Assembly: GCF_031884435.1 (NCBI RefSeq)
Contig: NZ_CP134779.1
Coordinates: forward strand, 2,480,001-2,544,000
Direction: 5' to 3'
Source: Bosea sp. 685
GTDB lineage: Bacteria; Pseudomonadota; Alphaproteobacteria; Rhizobiales; Beijerinckiaceae
DNA: 64,000 bases
The notes under the pieces are model-generated. The model made no database searches, was not told the origin of the DNA, and was given only the letters and a program-made list of their open reading frames with translations. The translations under genes and the position numbers were made by a program. Of the stretch, positions 35,958 to 46,610 are shown piece by piece; position 1 is the first letter of the stretch; each line of letters begins with the position of its first letter.

Positions 35958-36944
35958 ATGCAGCTAGGAATGGTCGGCCTCGGCCGGATGGGTGCGAACA
36001 TCGTGCGCAGGCTGATGCAGGCCGGGCATGATTGCGTGGTCTATGATCGTGATCCCAAGCCCGGCGCTGCGCTTGCCGAGAAGGGGGCGGTCGTCGCCTC
36101 CGACCTGAAGGACATGGTCGCCAAGCTTGCCGCGCCGCGCGCCATCTGGGTCATGCTGCCGGCTGGCGAGATCACCGAGGCGACGCTGACCGAATTGTCC
36201 GGCCTGCTGCAACCCGGCGACACGCTGATCGACGGTGGCAACGCCTTCTGGAAGGACGATGTCCGGCGCGGGCAGGAGCTTTCGGCCAAGGGCCTGCACT
36301 ATCTCGATATCGGCACCAGTGGCGGCGTGCACGGGCTGGAGCGCGGCTATTGCCTGATGATCGGTGGCGACAAGGAGACCGTCGCACGGTTGGACCCGCT
36401 GCTGAAGGCGCTCGCGCCCGGCAAGGGCGATATTCCTGAGACCAGCCATCGCGACGGTCGCAACCCGACCAGCGAGGAAGGCTACCTGCATTGCGGGCCG
36501 GTTGGCGCGGGCCATTTCGTCAAGATGGTCCATAACGGCATCGAATACGGCATGATGCAGGCCTTCGCCGAGGGCTTCGACCTGCTGCGCAACGCCTCCG
36601 CCAAGGAGGGCCTGCCGCCTGAATACGGCTTCGATTTCGATGTCGCCGAGATTTCCGAGGTCTGGCGGCGCGGCTCGGTCGTGACCTCCTGGCTGCTCGA
36701 CCTGACGGCATCGGCGCTCGCAGCCGACGAGGATCTGTCGGCCTATACCGGCAATGTCTCGGATTCGGGCGAGGGACGTTGGACGGTGCAGGCCGCGATC
36801 GAGACCGCGACGCCGGCCGAGGTCCTGACCTCCTCGCTTTATACCCGCTTCCGCTCACGCAAGGATCACACCTTTGCCGAGAAGGTGCTCTCGGCCATGC
36901 GCGCCGGCTTTGGCGGCCATGTCGAGCCCAAGAAGCCGGTCTGA
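35958..36944 (+). CDS. gnd: 6-phosphogluconate dehydrogenase, decarboxylating, NAD-type
   Basis: A 328-aa short-form enzyme that oxidises 6-phosphogluconate to ribulose-5-phosphate and CO2. It shows [13 protein letters not shown] for dinucleotide binding, with Asp at the end of the second strand (VVYDRDP) favouring NAD over NADP, and the substrate motifs [19 protein letters not shown] and [13 protein letters not shown]. At ~330 aa it belongs to the GndA/YqeC class, not the ~470-aa Gnd. It is followed six bases later by gluconokinase, making a gluconate-use pair. Confidence 0.95.
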   Translation: MQLGMVGLGRMGANIVRRLMQAGHDCVVYDRDPKPGAALAEKGAVVASDLKDMVAKLAAPRAIWVMLPAGEITEATLTELSGLLQPGDTLIDGGNAFWKDDVRRGQELSAKGLHYLDIGTSGGVHGLERGYCLMIGGDKETVARLDPLLKALAPGKGDIPETSHRDGRNPTSEEGYLHCGPVGAGHFVKMVHNGIEYGMMQAFAEGFDLLRNASAKEGLPPEYGFDFDVAEISEVWRRGSVVTSWLLDLTASALAADEDLSAYTGNVSDSGEGRWTVQAAIETATPAEVLTSSLYTRFRSRKDHTFAEKVLSAMRAGFGGHVEPKKPV

Positions 36945-36950
36945 CGCGCC

Positions 36951-37493
36951 ATGATCAATTCGAAGAAGGGCGGCGGGCCTGCCGCCATCGTCGTCATGGG
37001 CGTCGCGAGCTCGGGCAAGACCTCGCTGGGCGAACGCCTGGCCGAGCATCTGGGCTGGCCGTTCCGCGACGCCGATTCGTTCCACCCGCCGCAGAATGTC
37101 GCCAAGATGGCGGGCGGCACGCCGTTGAACGACGAGGACCGCAAGCCCTGGCTCGCAGCCATCGCCGCCTGGATCGACGAGCTTCGCGCTTCCGGCAAGA
37201 ACGGTATCGTCACCTGTTCGGCGCTGAAGCGGGCCTATCGCCGCGTCATCATCGGCGATCGGCCCGATGTCGCGCTGGTCTACCTCAAGGGCTCGCGCGA
37301 ATTGATCGGCGCGCGCATGGCGGCGCGGCAGCACCATTTCATGCCGCCCGCGCTGCTCGACAGCCAGTTCGCCGCGCTGGAGGAGCCCGGCGAGGAGGAA
37401 CACCCGCTGGTGATGCCGGTCGAGCTGCCGAAGGATGAGATCCTGCGCGCGGTGCTGACGAGGCTTGGTTTGACGGAGCCAGGTTTGAATTGA
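36951..37493 (+). CDS. gntK: Gluconokinase
   Basis: A 180-aa P-loop kinase that phosphorylates gluconate to 6-phosphogluconate, the substrate of the enzyme just upstream. GVASSGKTS (Walker A), WPFRDADSFHPPQNVAKM and GTPLNDEDRKPWL are typical GntK motifs, as is TCSALKRAYR. It begins six bases after gnd. Its stop is five bases before the convergent doxX stop. Confidence 0.95.
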   Translation: MINSKKGGGPAAIVVMGVASSGKTSLGERLAEHLGWPFRDADSFHPPQNVAKMAGGTPLNDEDRKPWLAAIAAWIDELRASGKNGIVTCSALKRAYRRVIIGDRPDVALVYLKGSRELIGARMAARQHHFMPPALLDSQFAALEEPGEEEHPLVMPVELPKDEILRAVLTRLGLTEPGLN

Positions 37494-37498
37494 CCCTG

Positions 37499-37897
37499 TC
37501 AGGGCTGGCGCTGTCGCGCCGGCCAAGCGATCGTTCCAGAGCAGAACAGCGCCCACCAGATCAGGATCGGTTGCAGCGCCAGTCTCGGGCCGTGATACCA
37601 CCAGCTCGTCGGCAGCCCTGGAACTGCAATGGCTTCCATGGCGTGCTTGATGTTGGCTGGAAAGACGCAAAGTGCGTAGAGCGCCAGCCCGATGCCTGCT
37701 GCTTTGCGCAGACTCGGGACCAGCAAACCCGCGGCACCGAGAATTTCCGCGACACCTGTCAAAATGACGACCTCGCGCGGCGCCGGCACCCAGCCCGGCA
37801 TGATCGGCAGGAAGGCCGTGGGCGAGCGCAAATGCAACAGGCCGGCGGCAAGATAGAACGCTGCCATCAACCAGCGCATCGCGGCGCGCAAGTTCAC
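37499..37897 (-). CDS. DoxX-family membrane protein
   Basis: A 132-aa protein with four hydrophobic helices and the DoxX-like elements AFYLAAGLLHL, ILTGVAEILGAAGLLV and LYALCVFPANIKHAMEA. The start used, GTG 37897, overlaps the stop of the MCO-like gene (GTGA); ATG 37879 is an alternative. DoxX proteins are linked to redox or thiosulfate chemistry in some organisms, but the function here is unknown. Probably cotranscribed with the MCO-like gene. Confidence 0.85.
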   Translation of the reverse strand: MNLRAAMRWLMAAFYLAAGLLHLRSPTAFLPIMPGWVPAPREVVILTGVAEILGAAGLLVPSLRKAAGIGLALYALCVFPANIKHAMEAIAVPGLPTSWWYHGPRLALQPILIWWALFCSGTIAWPARQRQP

Positions 37898-39357
37898 GTT
37901 ACCTCGAACCAGGACCAGAGCCCGAGATCGAAGCGCTCCAGGACCGTCGAAGAGATCATCCAGCGCCCCGGATTCTCGGCGATGAAGGCGATGTGCAGCC
38001 GCTTGCCCTCGGGAATCTGCACCGTGTCCATGAAATAGGGCTCCCAGCCATCGTCGAGCGGGTGCAGCAGCCGGAAGCAGTGGCCATGCACATGGATCGG
38101 CTGGAGGAAGGCCGTCCGGTTTTCGATCGCGAGCACGATCGGCGTGCCGCGCTTGACGCTGACGAGCGGCTTGCCGGCGTCTCCGACGCCGCCATTGATC
38201 CGCCAGGGTTTGGAGAGATCGAGGCCGGCGAGGTCCAGCTTGAGCTCGGGCATGACCTTCGCCCCGCCCTCGATGATGATCTGGGGGCGGACCGCATCCT
38301 GGAGGCGCACAGCGGCGGGAAGCGTCGGGTTGGGCTTCAGCGCGGCAGGCGCCGTCGCGGCCGCTTTCTTTGCGCCCTCGGCCACCAGCCGGACAAGCGG
38401 CACGCCGGCGCCGATCAATGCGGTCACGATCGCGGTCGCGCCCGGCTCCTCGGGCATGTCGACGATCAGATCGTAGCGCGTGCCCGGCGCGAAAGGTAGT
38501 TGCGCGCGCACCGGCTCGAAGGTGTCGGTCGGCTGTCCGTCGACGGCGACGACCGAGGCCTTCACCCCGTCGAAGCGCAGCCGCATGATCCGGGCGTTGC
38601 AGGCATTGGCGAGGCGCAGGCGGACGCGCGCGCCCGGCGCGACCGGAACGCGCTGCGGCGGCGGCGCGCCATTGACCGTCAGCCAGCTTCCGAGCCGGCC
38701 GCCGGCCGCGCCCTCGGAGCTTGCCGTGGCGAAGGGGCGGATGGCGTGGTCGTCGCCGAGCAGCCAATCCGCGACCAGCACCGGCAGGTCGAGGTCGACC
38801 GCCAGCGGTTCCGCCTCCTCGACGATTAGCAGTCCGCCAAGGCCCCGGCCGGCCGGCTCGGACGAGGCGCCGACGAGCAGCGGCCGATAGAGGAAGGTGC
38901 CGGCATCGGGCGGCGTCAGCCGGTATTCGAAGCTCGTGCCTGGAGCGACCGGCGGCTGACTGAAGCCGCCGACCCCGTCCATGGCGGCGGCGCCACGCAG
39001 GCCTTGCCAATGCAGGGACAGTGGCAAGGCGGTTCGGTTGTCGAGCTTGAGGCGCAGCGTCTCGCCCAACTTGATTCGCAGAGCCGGGCCTGGAGACGCC
39101 CCGTTCAGCGCCAGGATGTCCGTCTCGCCCGCCGGCGCCGGCCGCAGGCGCGCCTTGCCCGGTGCTGCAACCAGCAGGCTCAATGGCGGCTCGGCTCCGG
39201 CTGGGCCGGCTGGCGGCCTGGCCTGCGACGAGGCCCCACCGGCAAGCACGATCGTCGTCGTGGCGCCAAGGGTCGTGGCGCCAAGCCCGGCGAGCGTAGC
39301 GCGCCTTGTCGGCGCAAGGAGTGGTCGCATGGACGAAGTGAGGCCTTTGTCGGTCAT
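37894..39357 (-). CDS. Multicopper-oxidase-fold protein lacking most copper ligands (Tat-exported)
   Basis: A 487-aa three-cupredoxin protein with a twin-arginine signal (TRRATLAGLG, residues 17-26). Fold markers are clear, but the copper motifs are eroded: HWHG reads LHWQG (115-119), the HxH after GTFxY reads YRPL, the HPxHxHGH motif reads QPIHVHGH (419-426) with the type-1 His lost, and the final HCHxxxH region reads ISSTVLERFDLG (from ~468). So it is unlikely to be an oxidase and may act structurally, as SufI/FtsP does. Starts at ATG 39357 or, with a neater Tat signal, 39330. Confidence 0.85.
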   Translation of the reverse strand: MTDKGLTSSMRPLLAPTRRATLAGLGATTLGATTTIVLAGGASSQARPPAGPAGAEPPLSLLVAAPGKARLRPAPAGETDILALNGASPGPALRIKLGETLRLKLDNRTALPLSLHWQGLRGAAAMDGVGGFSQPPVAPGTSFEYRLTPPDAGTFLYRPLLVGASSEPAGRGLGGLLIVEEAEPLAVDLDLPVLVADWLLGDDHAIRPFATASSEGAAGGRLGSWLTVNGAPPPQRVPVAPGARVRLRLANACNARIMRLRFDGVKASVVAVDGQPTDTFEPVRAQLPFAPGTRYDLIVDMPEEPGATAIVTALIGAGVPLVRLVAEGAKKAAATAPAALKPNPTLPAAVRLQDAVRPQIIIEGGAKVMPELKLDLAGLDLSKPWRINGGVGDAGKPLVSVKRGTPIVLAIENRTAFLQPIHVHGHCFRLLHPLDDGWEPYFMDTVQIPEGKRLHIAFIAENPGRWMISSTVLERFDLGLWSWFEVT

Positions 39358-39558
39358 GCGCCCGGCATAATCTGTGGCGTGCGATCTGGCGAGAGGCGGC
39401 CTTCGCACGGCCCGGCGATGTGTCGCGATACGGCGCGGTGGGGCCACCTTCGCAGAAACGTCGCATTTTTTTGCTGCATGGCCTGCTCGAAATGCGTATA
39501 GCACCGCGGCCCAACGATGGCCGCGCTGCGTTTGCTCGCGTGCAGCGCTATCGGGCCG

Positions 39559-39643
39559 GCGGGCGTGGCGGAATTGGTAGACGCACTGGTTTTAGGTACC
39601 AGCGGCGAAAGTCGTGGGGGTTCGAGTCCCTCCGCCCGCACCA
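39559..39643 (+). tRNA. tRNA-Leu (anticodon UAG)
   Basis: An 85-nt class II tRNA: acceptor GCGGGCG pairs with CGCCCGC, the D-loop region GGCGGAATTGGTAGACGC is typical of leucine tRNAs, the anticodon loop TTTAGGT sits between CTGGT and ACCAG, a long variable arm (CGGCGAAAGTCG) follows, then GGTTCGAGTCC. CCA is encoded. Confidence 0.97.
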
Positions 39644-39785
39644 GCAGGCGTGCGATCGCATCATGACGTTAGCGTCGTGGCGCGGGAATCGTTCGCTGAA
39701 GAAAAATGGATTTCGCGAGCGCGGCGGCGGTCACCCGGCGTCGCGCTTTGGACATTGAAGTAACGCTGTTGGCGGATCGAAAACG

Positions 39786-41225
39786 ATGAACGTGACCGAA
39801 ACCCTGTCCCAGGGCCTCAAGCGCGAGTTTCAGGTGGTGTTGAATGCCGCCGACCTCAAATCCAGGCTCGATGACGGCCTTCAGGGCCTGCAGGGCAAGG
39901 CCAAGATCAATGGCTTCCGCCCCGGCAAGGTGCCGGTTGCCCATTTGCGCCGTCTCTATGGCCGCTCGGTCATGTCCGACGTGCTGCAGAACGCGGTCAA
40001 CGAGGCGAACCAGAAGATCGTCACGGATAACGGCCTGAAGCTCGCCTTCGAGCCGCAGATCCGCTTCCCCGAGAACAAGGACGAGATCGAGGCCGCGATG
40101 GAGGCCAAGGGCGATCTCGCCTTCACCGTCGCGCTCGAGGTTCTGCCCAAGATCGAGCTCGCTGACCTGTCGGACGTCGCGCTGACCAAGCCCGTCGCCG
40201 AGGTGCCCGATGCCGATGTCGATGCCGCGCTGGAGCGCATGGCCGGCCAGAATCGCACCTATTCGAACAAGGGCGAGAAGGCCAAGGCCGCCAGCGGCGA
40301 CCGCCTGATGATCTCCTTTGTCGGCACGCTCGAGGGCAAGCCCTTCGACGGCGGCACGGGCGAGGGCATCCCGCTCGATCTCGGCGCCGGTCAGTTCATC
40401 CCCGGCTTCGAGGAGCAGCTCGAAGGCGCCAAGGCCGGCGAGACCCGCACGGTCAAGGTGACCTTCCCCGAGAACTACACCGCGACCCATCTTGCCGGTA
40501 AACCGGCCGAGTTCGAGGTCACGGTCACCGAGGTGCAGGCGCCCGAGGCCGTCAAGATCGACGACGAGCTCGCCAAGGCCTTCGGCATGGAGTCGCTCGA
40601 TGCGCTGAAGACCGCGATCCGCGAGCAGATCGGCCGCGATTTCGGCGAGCAGTCGCGCCGCAAGCTGAAGAAGAGCCTGCTCGACGCGCTCGATGTGAAA
40701 TACACCTTCGAATTGCCGCCGACCCTGGTCGAGCAGGAGTTCGCCAGCGTCTGGAGCCATGTCGAAGTCGACATGAAGGAAGCCAAGAAGTCCTTCGAGG
40801 ATGAGGGCACAACCGAAGAAGCCGCCAAGGCCGACTATCGCAAGATCGCCGAGCGCCGGGTTCGCCTCGGCCTCGTGCTGGCCGAGATCGGCGAGCAGGC
40901 CAAGGTCCAGATCTCGGATGACGAGGTCACCAAGGCCCTGGTCGAGCGCGCCCGCCAGTTCCCCGGCCAGGAGAAGCAGGTCTGGGAGTTCTACCAGAAG
41001 AACCCGCAGGCCCTGGCCGAGATCCGCGCCCCGATCTTCGAGGAGAAGGTCGTCGACCACCTGCTGGAGCAGGTGAAGGTCGAGGATCAGAGCGTCACGC
41101 GCGAAGCGCTCTACGCCGACGACGAGGCGGACGAGACTGCCGAGGCCAAGCCGAAGAAGGCCGCCAAGAAGGCCAAGAAGGCTGACGCCAAGGGCGAGGA
41201 CAAGGCCGAAGACACTTCGGCCTGA
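39786..41225 (+). CDS. tig: Trigger factor
   Basis: A 479-aa ribosome-associated chaperone with prolyl isomerase activity. The N-terminal ribosome-binding domain has the signature [17 protein letters not shown] (about residues 42-58); the FKBP-like domain is at about 155-245 ([20 protein letters not shown]); the C-terminal arms follow. The last ~40 residues are Lys/Ala/Glu-rich, longer than in E. coli (432 aa). First of the tig-clpP-clpX-lon block. Confidence 0.97.
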   Translation: MNVTETLSQGLKREFQVVLNAADLKSRLDDGLQGLQGKAKINGFRPGKVPVAHLRRLYGRSVMSDVLQNAVNEANQKIVTDNGLKLAFEPQIRFPENKDEIEAAMEAKGDLAFTVALEVLPKIELADLSDVALTKPVAEVPDADVDAALERMAGQNRTYSNKGEKAKAASGDRLMISFVGTLEGKPFDGGTGEGIPLDLGAGQFIPGFEEQLEGAKAGETRTVKVTFPENYTATHLAGKPAEFEVTVTEVQAPEAVKIDDELAKAFGMESLDALKTAIREQIGRDFGEQSRRKLKKSLLDALDVKYTFELPPTLVEQEFASVWSHVEVDMKEAKKSFEDEGTTEEAAKADYRKIAERRVRLGLVLAEIGEQAKVQISDDEVTKALVERARQFPGQEKQVWEFYQKNPQALAEIRAPIFEEKVVDHLLEQVKVEDQSVTREALYADDEADETAEAKPKKAAKKAKKADAKGEDKAEDTSA

Positions 41226-41252
41226 TTGTCGGCAACCTTAATCGCAATATTC

Positions 41253-41281
41253 GCGCCGCCGAGCTTCATGCTGGGCGGCGC
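41253..41281 (+). terminator. Intrinsic terminator after tig
   Basis: An 8-bp GC stem (GCGCCGCC / GGCGGCGC) with an inner AGC/GCT helix and TTCAT loop is followed by TTCTCTTTT. It lies 27 bp after tig and separates it from clpP. Confidence 0.8.
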
Positions 41282-41384
41282 TTCTCTTTTCAGCCGCGTT
41301 TGCCGTGCTTATGTGGGTGTCCTCCGAGACATTCGCTGATTCTCCATCCGCCGAAGCCGGCGCTGCCACCCAAGGACGATTTTC

Positions 41385-42011
41385 ATGCTGCGCGATCCGA
41401 TCGAGACCTACAACAATCTCGTCCCGATGGTGGTCGAGCAGTCCAGCCGTGGCGAGCGCGCCTTCGACATCTATTCGCGGCTGCTGCGCGAGCGCATCAT
41501 CTTCCTGACCGGACCGGTCGAGGATTATTCCGCCTCGCTCATCGTGGCACAGCTCCTCTTCCTCGAGGCCGAGAACCCCAAGAAGGAAATCTCCTTCTAC
41601 ATCAACTCGCCCGGTGGCGTTGTGACGTCGGGCATGTCGATCTACGACACGATGCAGTTCATCCGCTGCCCGGTCACGACCTTGTGCGTCGGCCAGGCCG
41701 CTTCGATGGGCTCGCTGCTGCTGACAGCCGGCGCCAAGGACATGCGTTTCGCGCTGCCCAACGCCCGCATCATGGTCCACCAGCCCTCGGGCGGCTTCCA
41801 GGGCCAGGTCACCGACATCCTGATCCACGCCCGCGAGGTCGAGAGCCTGAAGCGCCGGCTGAACGAGATCTACGTCAAGCACACCGGACGCTCCTATGCC
41901 GACATCGAAGCGGCGCTGGAGCGCGACAATTTCATGACTGCCGAGGCGGCGCGCGACTTCGGCCTGATCGACAAGGTCATCGACAAGCGGCCTGAAGAAG
42001 CAACGGCCTGA
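41385..42011 (+). CDS. clpP: ATP-dependent Clp protease proteolytic subunit
   Basis: A 208-aa serine peptidase forming the ClpP tetradecamer. Ser107 in GQAASMGS and His132 in MVHQPSGG are placed as in the family, with Asp about 50 residues later; [13 protein letters not shown] forms the oxyanion region. It associates with ClpX (next gene) and ClpA (at 788). Confidence 0.98.
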   Translation: MLRDPIETYNNLVPMVVEQSSRGERAFDIYSRLLRERIIFLTGPVEDYSASLIVAQLLFLEAENPKKEISFYINSPGGVVTSGMSIYDTMQFIRCPVTTLCVGQAASMGSLLLTAGAKDMRFALPNARIMVHQPSGGFQGQVTDILIHAREVESLKRRLNEIYVKHTGRSYADIEAALERDNFMTAEAARDFGLIDKVIDKRPEEATA

Positions 42012-42296
42012 TCGGCCGCGCGGGCTGCGACCAGCCGCCCCGTTGCCTGTGGGTTGGCGCGGCGGCTGTGAAGGCCCATATTGCAAGGGGACCGGCCCCA
42101 TGTTTGCATGGGGAATCGGGCGAGCGGACTGGCGCTCCTAAACGGTCCGGTTTTGGGTCGGCTCTGTCCACCGGGTGTTCCGGAACAGGGCGTTAACCTA
42201 ATGATCGTGATCTGAGCGTCTATTAATGACGGAGAGACGACGGTTGCATCCGCTCAGGCTGATGTGGTCGTCCGGCTCCGAGAATGGAGATGGACG

Positions 42297-43565
42297 ATGA
42301 GTAAGGTCAGCGGCGGCGATTCGAAGAGCACCCTCTACTGCTCTTTCTGCGGCAAGAGCCAGCACGAGGTTCGCAAGCTCATTGCGGGCCCGACCGTGTT
42401 CATCTGCGATGAATGCGTCGAGCTCTGCATGGACATCATCCGCGAGGAATCGAAATCCGCGCTGGTGAAGTCGAAGGACGGGGTTCCGACACCGCGCGAA
42501 ATCCGCAAGGTGCTGGACGACTACGTCATCGGCCAGGACCACGCCAAGAAGGTCCTCTCGGTCGCGGTCCACAACCACTACAAGCGCCTCTCGCACGCCT
42601 CGAAGCACAATGACGTCGAGCTGGCGAAGTCGAACATCCTGCTGATCGGCCCCACGGGCTCGGGCAAGACGCTGCTTGCGCAGACGCTCGCCCGCATTCT
42701 CGACGTGCCCTTCACCATGGCCGACGCGACGACGCTGACGGAAGCCGGTTATGTCGGTGAGGATGTCGAGAACATCATCCTGAAGCTGCTCCAGGCCTCC
42801 GACTACAATGTCGAGCGGGCGCAGCGCGGCATCGTCTATATCGACGAGATCGACAAGATCAGCCGCAAGTCGGACAACCCCTCGATTACCCGTGACGTCT
42901 CGGGCGAAGGCGTGCAGCAGGCCCTGCTCAAGATCATGGAAGGCACTGTCGCCTCCGTGCCGCCGCAGGGTGGGCGCAAGCATCCGCAGCAGGAATTCCT
43001 GCAGGTCGACACCACGAACATCCTGTTCATCTGCGGCGGCGCTTTCGCGGGGCTGGACAAGATCATCTCCAGCCGCGGCAAGGGCACCTCGATCGGCTTC
43101 GGCGCGACGGTGAAGGGGCCTGACGATCGCCGCACCGGCGCGATCTTCCGCGAGGTCGAGCCCGAGGATCTGCTGAAGTTCGGCCTGATCCCGGAATTCG
43201 TCGGCCGTCTGCCGGTCCTGGCGACTTTGGAGGATCTCGACGAAGCGGCGCTGAAGACCATCCTGACCGAGCCGAAGAACGCGTTGGTGAAGCAGTATCA
43301 GCGCCTGTTCGAGATGGAGGACACCGAGCTGACCTTCACCGACGAGGCCGTCAGCCTGATCGCCCGCAAGGCGATCGACCGCAAGACCGGTGCGCGCGGC
43401 CTGCGTTCGATCATGGAAGGCATCCTGCTCGAGACCATGTACGAGCTGCCGGGGCTGGAAGGCGTCGAGCAGATCGTGATCGGTCCTGAGGCCGTCGAGT
43501 CGAAATCGCGACCGCTCTTCATCTATTCGGAGCGTGAGGAAGAGGCGAAGTCGGCCTCTGCGTGA
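42297..43565 (+). CDS. clpX: ATP-dependent Clp protease ATP-binding subunit ClpX
   Basis: A 422-aa AAA+ unfoldase. N-terminal zinc domain (Cys15, Cys18, Cys37, Cys40), Walker A GPTGSGKT at 118-125, Walker B YIDEIDKI, pore loop GYVGEDVE, and the IGF loop (GTSIGFGA) that docks on ClpP. The ATG at 42297 is used rather than the upstream in-frame 42264 because it gives the canonical N terminus [11 protein letters not shown] 285-bp gap to clpP suggests its own promoter. Confidence 0.98.
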   Translation: MSKVSGGDSKSTLYCSFCGKSQHEVRKLIAGPTVFICDECVELCMDIIREESKSALVKSKDGVPTPREIRKVLDDYVIGQDHAKKVLSVAVHNHYKRLSHASKHNDVELAKSNILLIGPTGSGKTLLAQTLARILDVPFTMADATTLTEAGYVGEDVENIILKLLQASDYNVERAQRGIVYIDEIDKISRKSDNPSITRDVSGEGVQQALLKIMEGTVASVPPQGGRKHPQQEFLQVDTTNILFICGGAFAGLDKIISSRGKGTSIGFGATVKGPDDRRTGAIFREVEPEDLLKFGLIPEFVGRLPVLATLEDLDEAALKTILTEPKNALVKQYQRLFEMEDTELTFTDEAVSLIARKAIDRKTGARGLRSIMEGILLETMYELPGLEGVEQIVIGPEAVESKSRPLFIYSEREEEAKSASA

Positions 43566-43593
43566 GATGCCCGCCAAGCATCCAAGACATTGC

Positions 43594-43619
43594 AAACGCG
43601 CGCCTGTTGGCGCGCGTTT
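43594..43619 (+). terminator. Intrinsic terminator after clpX
   Basis: A perfect 11-bp stem (AAACGCGCGCC / GGCGCGCGTTT) with loop TGTT and a T-run, starting 29 bp after clpX. It separates clpX from lon. Confidence 0.88.
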
Positions 43620-43694
43620 TGCGTCGTGGGGCAGGTTGGGCGGTCGCCTGTTTCACCCCGCGACAATCCAGCCTGGGGATGCTTCGAAGGCTCG

Positions 43695-43723
43695 CTTGAA
43701 AGCCGGCGAGGAAGTCTCCACTT
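43695..43723 (+). promoter_or_regulatory. Candidate heat-shock (RpoH) promoter of lon
   Basis: CTTGAA and, 17 bases on, CCACTT resemble the alphaproteobacterial RpoH pattern (CTTGAA and a C-rich -10). lon is usually heat-induced. The -10 match is only partial, so this is tentative. Confidence 0.4.
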
Positions 43724-43862
43724 TAGGTGCACTTGCGAGAGTCGCATGCCTGTTGAGGGTGTGATGCGCGAGGGCGGACGTGGCGATAGTCGTCTCGGCC
43801 GCATACGTCAGGTGGCTCCGCCCATTTGGGGGTAGGCCTGGCGCAACCACAAAGGACAAGTC

Positions 43863-46292
43863 ATGACTGGCTCGGCGCCCCGCGCTCCTTTCGTTCCCGG
43901 CGAGACCGGCCTCTACCCGGTGCTCCCCCTGCGCGACATCGTCGTTTTTCCGCATATGATCGTGCCGCTCTTCGTTGGCCGCGAGAAGTCCATCCGCGCC
44001 CTTGAGGAGGTCGTGAAGACCGATGGCCTGATCCTGCTCGCCACCCAGAAGAATGCTGGCGACGATGATCCTGCGACCAAGGATATCTATGAAATCGGCA
44101 CGCTTGCCCGCGTGCTGCAGCTGCTGAAGCTGCCCGACTCGACCGTGAAGGTCCTGGTCGAGGGCGTCGGCCGCGCCAAGGCGACCGCTTACGTTGCCGA
44201 TGACGCCTTCTACCAGGCCGAGGCCGTTGGCCTGGCCGAGGAAGACGGCAAGAAGGTCGAGGTCGAGGCGCTGGGCCGTTCGGTCGTCAGCGAGTTCGAG
44301 AGCTATGTGAAGCTCAACAAGAAGATCTCGCCCGAGATCGTCGCCGCCGTCTCGCAGATCGACGAAGCCTCCAAGCTCGCCGACACTGTCGCCTCGCATC
44401 TCGCCGTCAAGATCGCGGACCGCCAGGCGGTGCTCGAGATCACCCATGTCGCGCATCGGCTGGAGAAGGTTCTCTCGCTGATGGAAAGCGAGATGTCGGT
44501 GCTCCAGGTCGAGAAGCGCATCCGCTCGCGCGTCAAGCGCCAGATGGAGAAGACACAGCGCGAGTACTATCTCAACGAGCAGATGAAGGCGATCCAGAAG
44601 GAGCTCGGTGACGGCGAGGAAGGCCGTGACGAGTTGGCCGAGCTGGAAGAGCGCATCGCCCGCACCAAGCTCTCCAAGGAGGCCCGTGACAAGGCCGTCG
44701 CGGAGATGAAGAAGCTGCGCCAGATGTCGCCGATGTCGGCCGAGGCGACGGTGGTGCGCAACTATCTCGACTGGATGCTCGGCATCCCGTGGAACAAGCG
44801 CTCCAAGATCAAGAAGGATCTCTCGGTCGCGCAGGGCGTGCTCGACGACGATCATTTCGGCCTCGACAAGGTCAAGGACCGCATCGTCGAATACCTCGCC
44901 GTGCAGCAGCGGACGAACCGGCTCGCCGGCCCGATCCTGTGCCTCGTCGGTCCTCCCGGTGTCGGCAAGACCTCGCTCGGTAAGTCGATCGCCAAGGCGA
45001 CTGGCCGCGAATTCGTGCGCATGTCGCTCGGCGGCGTGCGTGACGAGGCCGAGATCCGCGGCCATCGCCGGACCTATATCGGCTCGATGCCCGGCAAGAT
45101 CATCCAGTCGATGAAGAAGGCCAAGACCTCCAACCCGCTCATCCTGCTCGACGAGATCGACAAGATGGGCCAGGACTTCCGCGGCGACCCCTCGGCGGCC
45201 CTGCTGGAGGTGCTTGATCCCGAGCAGAACGGCACCTTCAACGATCATTACCTCGAGGTCGATTACGACCTGTCGAACGTGATGTTCGTCACCACGGCCA
45301 ACACGCTGAACATCCCGCCGGCCCTGCTGGACCGGATGGAGGTGATCCGCATCGCTGGCTACACCGAGGATGAGAAGACCGAGATCGCCCGGCGTCACCT
45401 GATTCCGAACGCGATCAAGAAGCACGGCCTCGAATCCAAGGAATGGTCGATCGACGATGAGGCGCTGATGACGCTGGTCCGCCGCTATACGCGGGAGGCG
45501 GGTGTCCGCAACCTCGAGCGCGAGCTCTCCAACACCGTCCGCAAGGCGGTGAAGGACATCGTTCTCTCGAAGAAGAAGAAGGTCGCCGTCACCACGCCGG
45601 TGCTTGAGGAGTATCTCGGCCCGCCGCGCTATCGCTATGGCATGGCGGAGACTGAGGATCAGGTCGGCGTCGTCACCGGGCTTGCCTGGACCGAGGTCGG
45701 CGGCGAACTCCTGACGATCGAAGGCGTGATGATGCCCGGCAAGGGCAAGATGACCGTCACCGGCAACCTCAAGGATGTGATGAGGGAATCGATTTCGGCG
45801 GCGGCCTCCTATGTCCGCTCGCGTGCCATCGATTTCGGCATCGAGCCGCCCTTGTTCGACCGGCGTGACATCCACGTCCACGTTCCCGAGGGCGCGACCC
45901 CGAAGGATGGTCCGTCGGCAGGCATCGCGATGGCGACCACCATCGTCTCGATCCTGACCGGCATCCCGACCCAGCGCGACGTCGCCATGACCGGCGAGGT
46001 GACGCTGCGGGGCAGGGTGCTGCCGATCGGCGGTCTCAAGGAGAAGCTCCTGGCGGCTCTGCGGGGCGGCATCAAGAAGGTGCTGATCCCGGAGGACAAC
46101 GCCAAGGACCTGATCGACCTGCCCAAGTCCGTGAGGGAGGGCATGGAGATCATCCCGGTCTCGCGGATGGAGCAGGTGCTGCAGCATGCGCTGACGCGCC
46201 AGCCCGTTCCGATCGTCTGGGAAGAGGATCTGACGGCGCTGCGGCCGAAGGCCGGCGAAGAGGATGCCGCGGGCGGCCTCGTCGCCCACTGA
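43863..46292 (+). CDS. lon: ATP-dependent protease Lon
   Basis: An 809-aa LonA protease. N-domain with [22 protein letters not shown]+ domain with [13 protein letters not shown] and LLDEIDKM, and peptidase domain with the catalytic dyad Ser685 (PKDGPSAG) and Lys728 (GGLKEKLL). A GACAAGTC stretch, not a clear Shine-Dalgarno, precedes the ATG. Together with Clp it handles misfolded and regulatory proteins. In relatives hupB commonly follows lon; here it does not. Confidence 0.98.
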   Translation: MTGSAPRAPFVPGETGLYPVLPLRDIVVFPHMIVPLFVGREKSIRALEEVVKTDGLILLATQKNAGDDDPATKDIYEIGTLARVLQLLKLPDSTVKVLVEGVGRAKATAYVADDAFYQAEAVGLAEEDGKKVEVEALGRSVVSEFESYVKLNKKISPEIVAAVSQIDEASKLADTVASHLAVKIADRQAVLEITHVAHRLEKVLSLMESEMSVLQVEKRIRSRVKRQMEKTQREYYLNEQMKAIQKELGDGEEGRDELAELEERIARTKLSKEARDKAVAEMKKLRQMSPMSAEATVVRNYLDWMLGIPWNKRSKIKKDLSVAQGVLDDDHFGLDKVKDRIVEYLAVQQRTNRLAGPILCLVGPPGVGKTSLGKSIAKATGREFVRMSLGGVRDEAEIRGHRRTYIGSMPGKIIQSMKKAKTSNPLILLDEIDKMGQDFRGDPSAALLEVLDPEQNGTFNDHYLEVDYDLSNVMFVTTANTLNIPPALLDRMEVIRIAGYTEDEKTEIARRHLIPNAIKKHGLESKEWSIDDEALMTLVRRYTREAGVRNLERELSNTVRKAVKDIVLSKKKKVAVTTPVLEEYLGPPRYRYGMAETEDQVGVVTGLAWTEVGGELLTIEGVMMPGKGKMTVTGNLKDVMRESISAAASYVRSRAIDFGIEPPLFDRRDIHVHVPEGATPKDGPSAGIAMATTIVSILTGIPTQRDVAMTGEVTLRGRVLPIGGLKEKLLAALRGGIKKVLIPEDNAKDLIDLPKSVREGMEIIPVSRMEQVLQHALTRQPVPIVWEEDLTALRPKAGEEDAAGGLVAH

Positions 46293-46310
46293 GTTCGTCG
46301 CTCATGAGTT

Positions 46311-46343
46311 AAAGAGGCCGCAGGCATTGCCGGCGGCCTCTTT
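46311..46343 (+). terminator. Intrinsic terminator after lon
   Basis: An 11-bp stem (AAAGAGGCCGC / GCGGCCTCTTT) around an 11-nt loop, followed by CTTT. It starts 19 bp after the lon stop. Confidence 0.88.
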
Positions 46344-46361
46344 CTTTGGCAGGCCGCTTGA

Positions 46362-46599
46362 ACAAGACCCTGCGTTCTGATCCGTCCGCGACGAACAGGG
46401 CGGCTCTACGGCACCGCCGAGGTCGAGCGGTTGCGCGAAATCCTGGCGCTGAAGCGGCTGGGTCTCAGCGCAGGGGATCGCCGCGCTCCTGCACGGCAAG
46501 GCGATAGATTTCGCGGTGCATGCGCTCTGGAGGCTGTCGGCGCGAACTCAGGCTCGCAAGCCCAGCCTATGGCTTGCGAACTTGCCCTCATGGCCTTAA
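46362..46599 (+). pseudogene. Remnant of a MerR-family regulator gene, truncated and frameshifted
   Basis: No start codon or complete ORF. In one frame (46362-46476) the translation contains TGRLYGTAEVERLREILALK and RLGLS, the second half of a MerR DNA-binding domain. The expected continuation, IAALLHGKAIDF, is found at 46477 onward in a different frame, as if one G had been added in the GGGG at 46473-46476. The N-terminal helix-turn-helix and the effector part are missing. This is evidence of decay between lon and tRNA-Val. Confidence 0.55.
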
Positions 46600-46610
46600 A
46601 CGGCGGGCAA

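Noticed and set aside
43653..46289. An 878-codon open frame on the minus strand opposite lon
   Set aside because: It mirrors lon codon by codon; its composition is the usual His/Arg/Asp-rich antisense shadow of a high-GC gene, and lon is beyond doubt.
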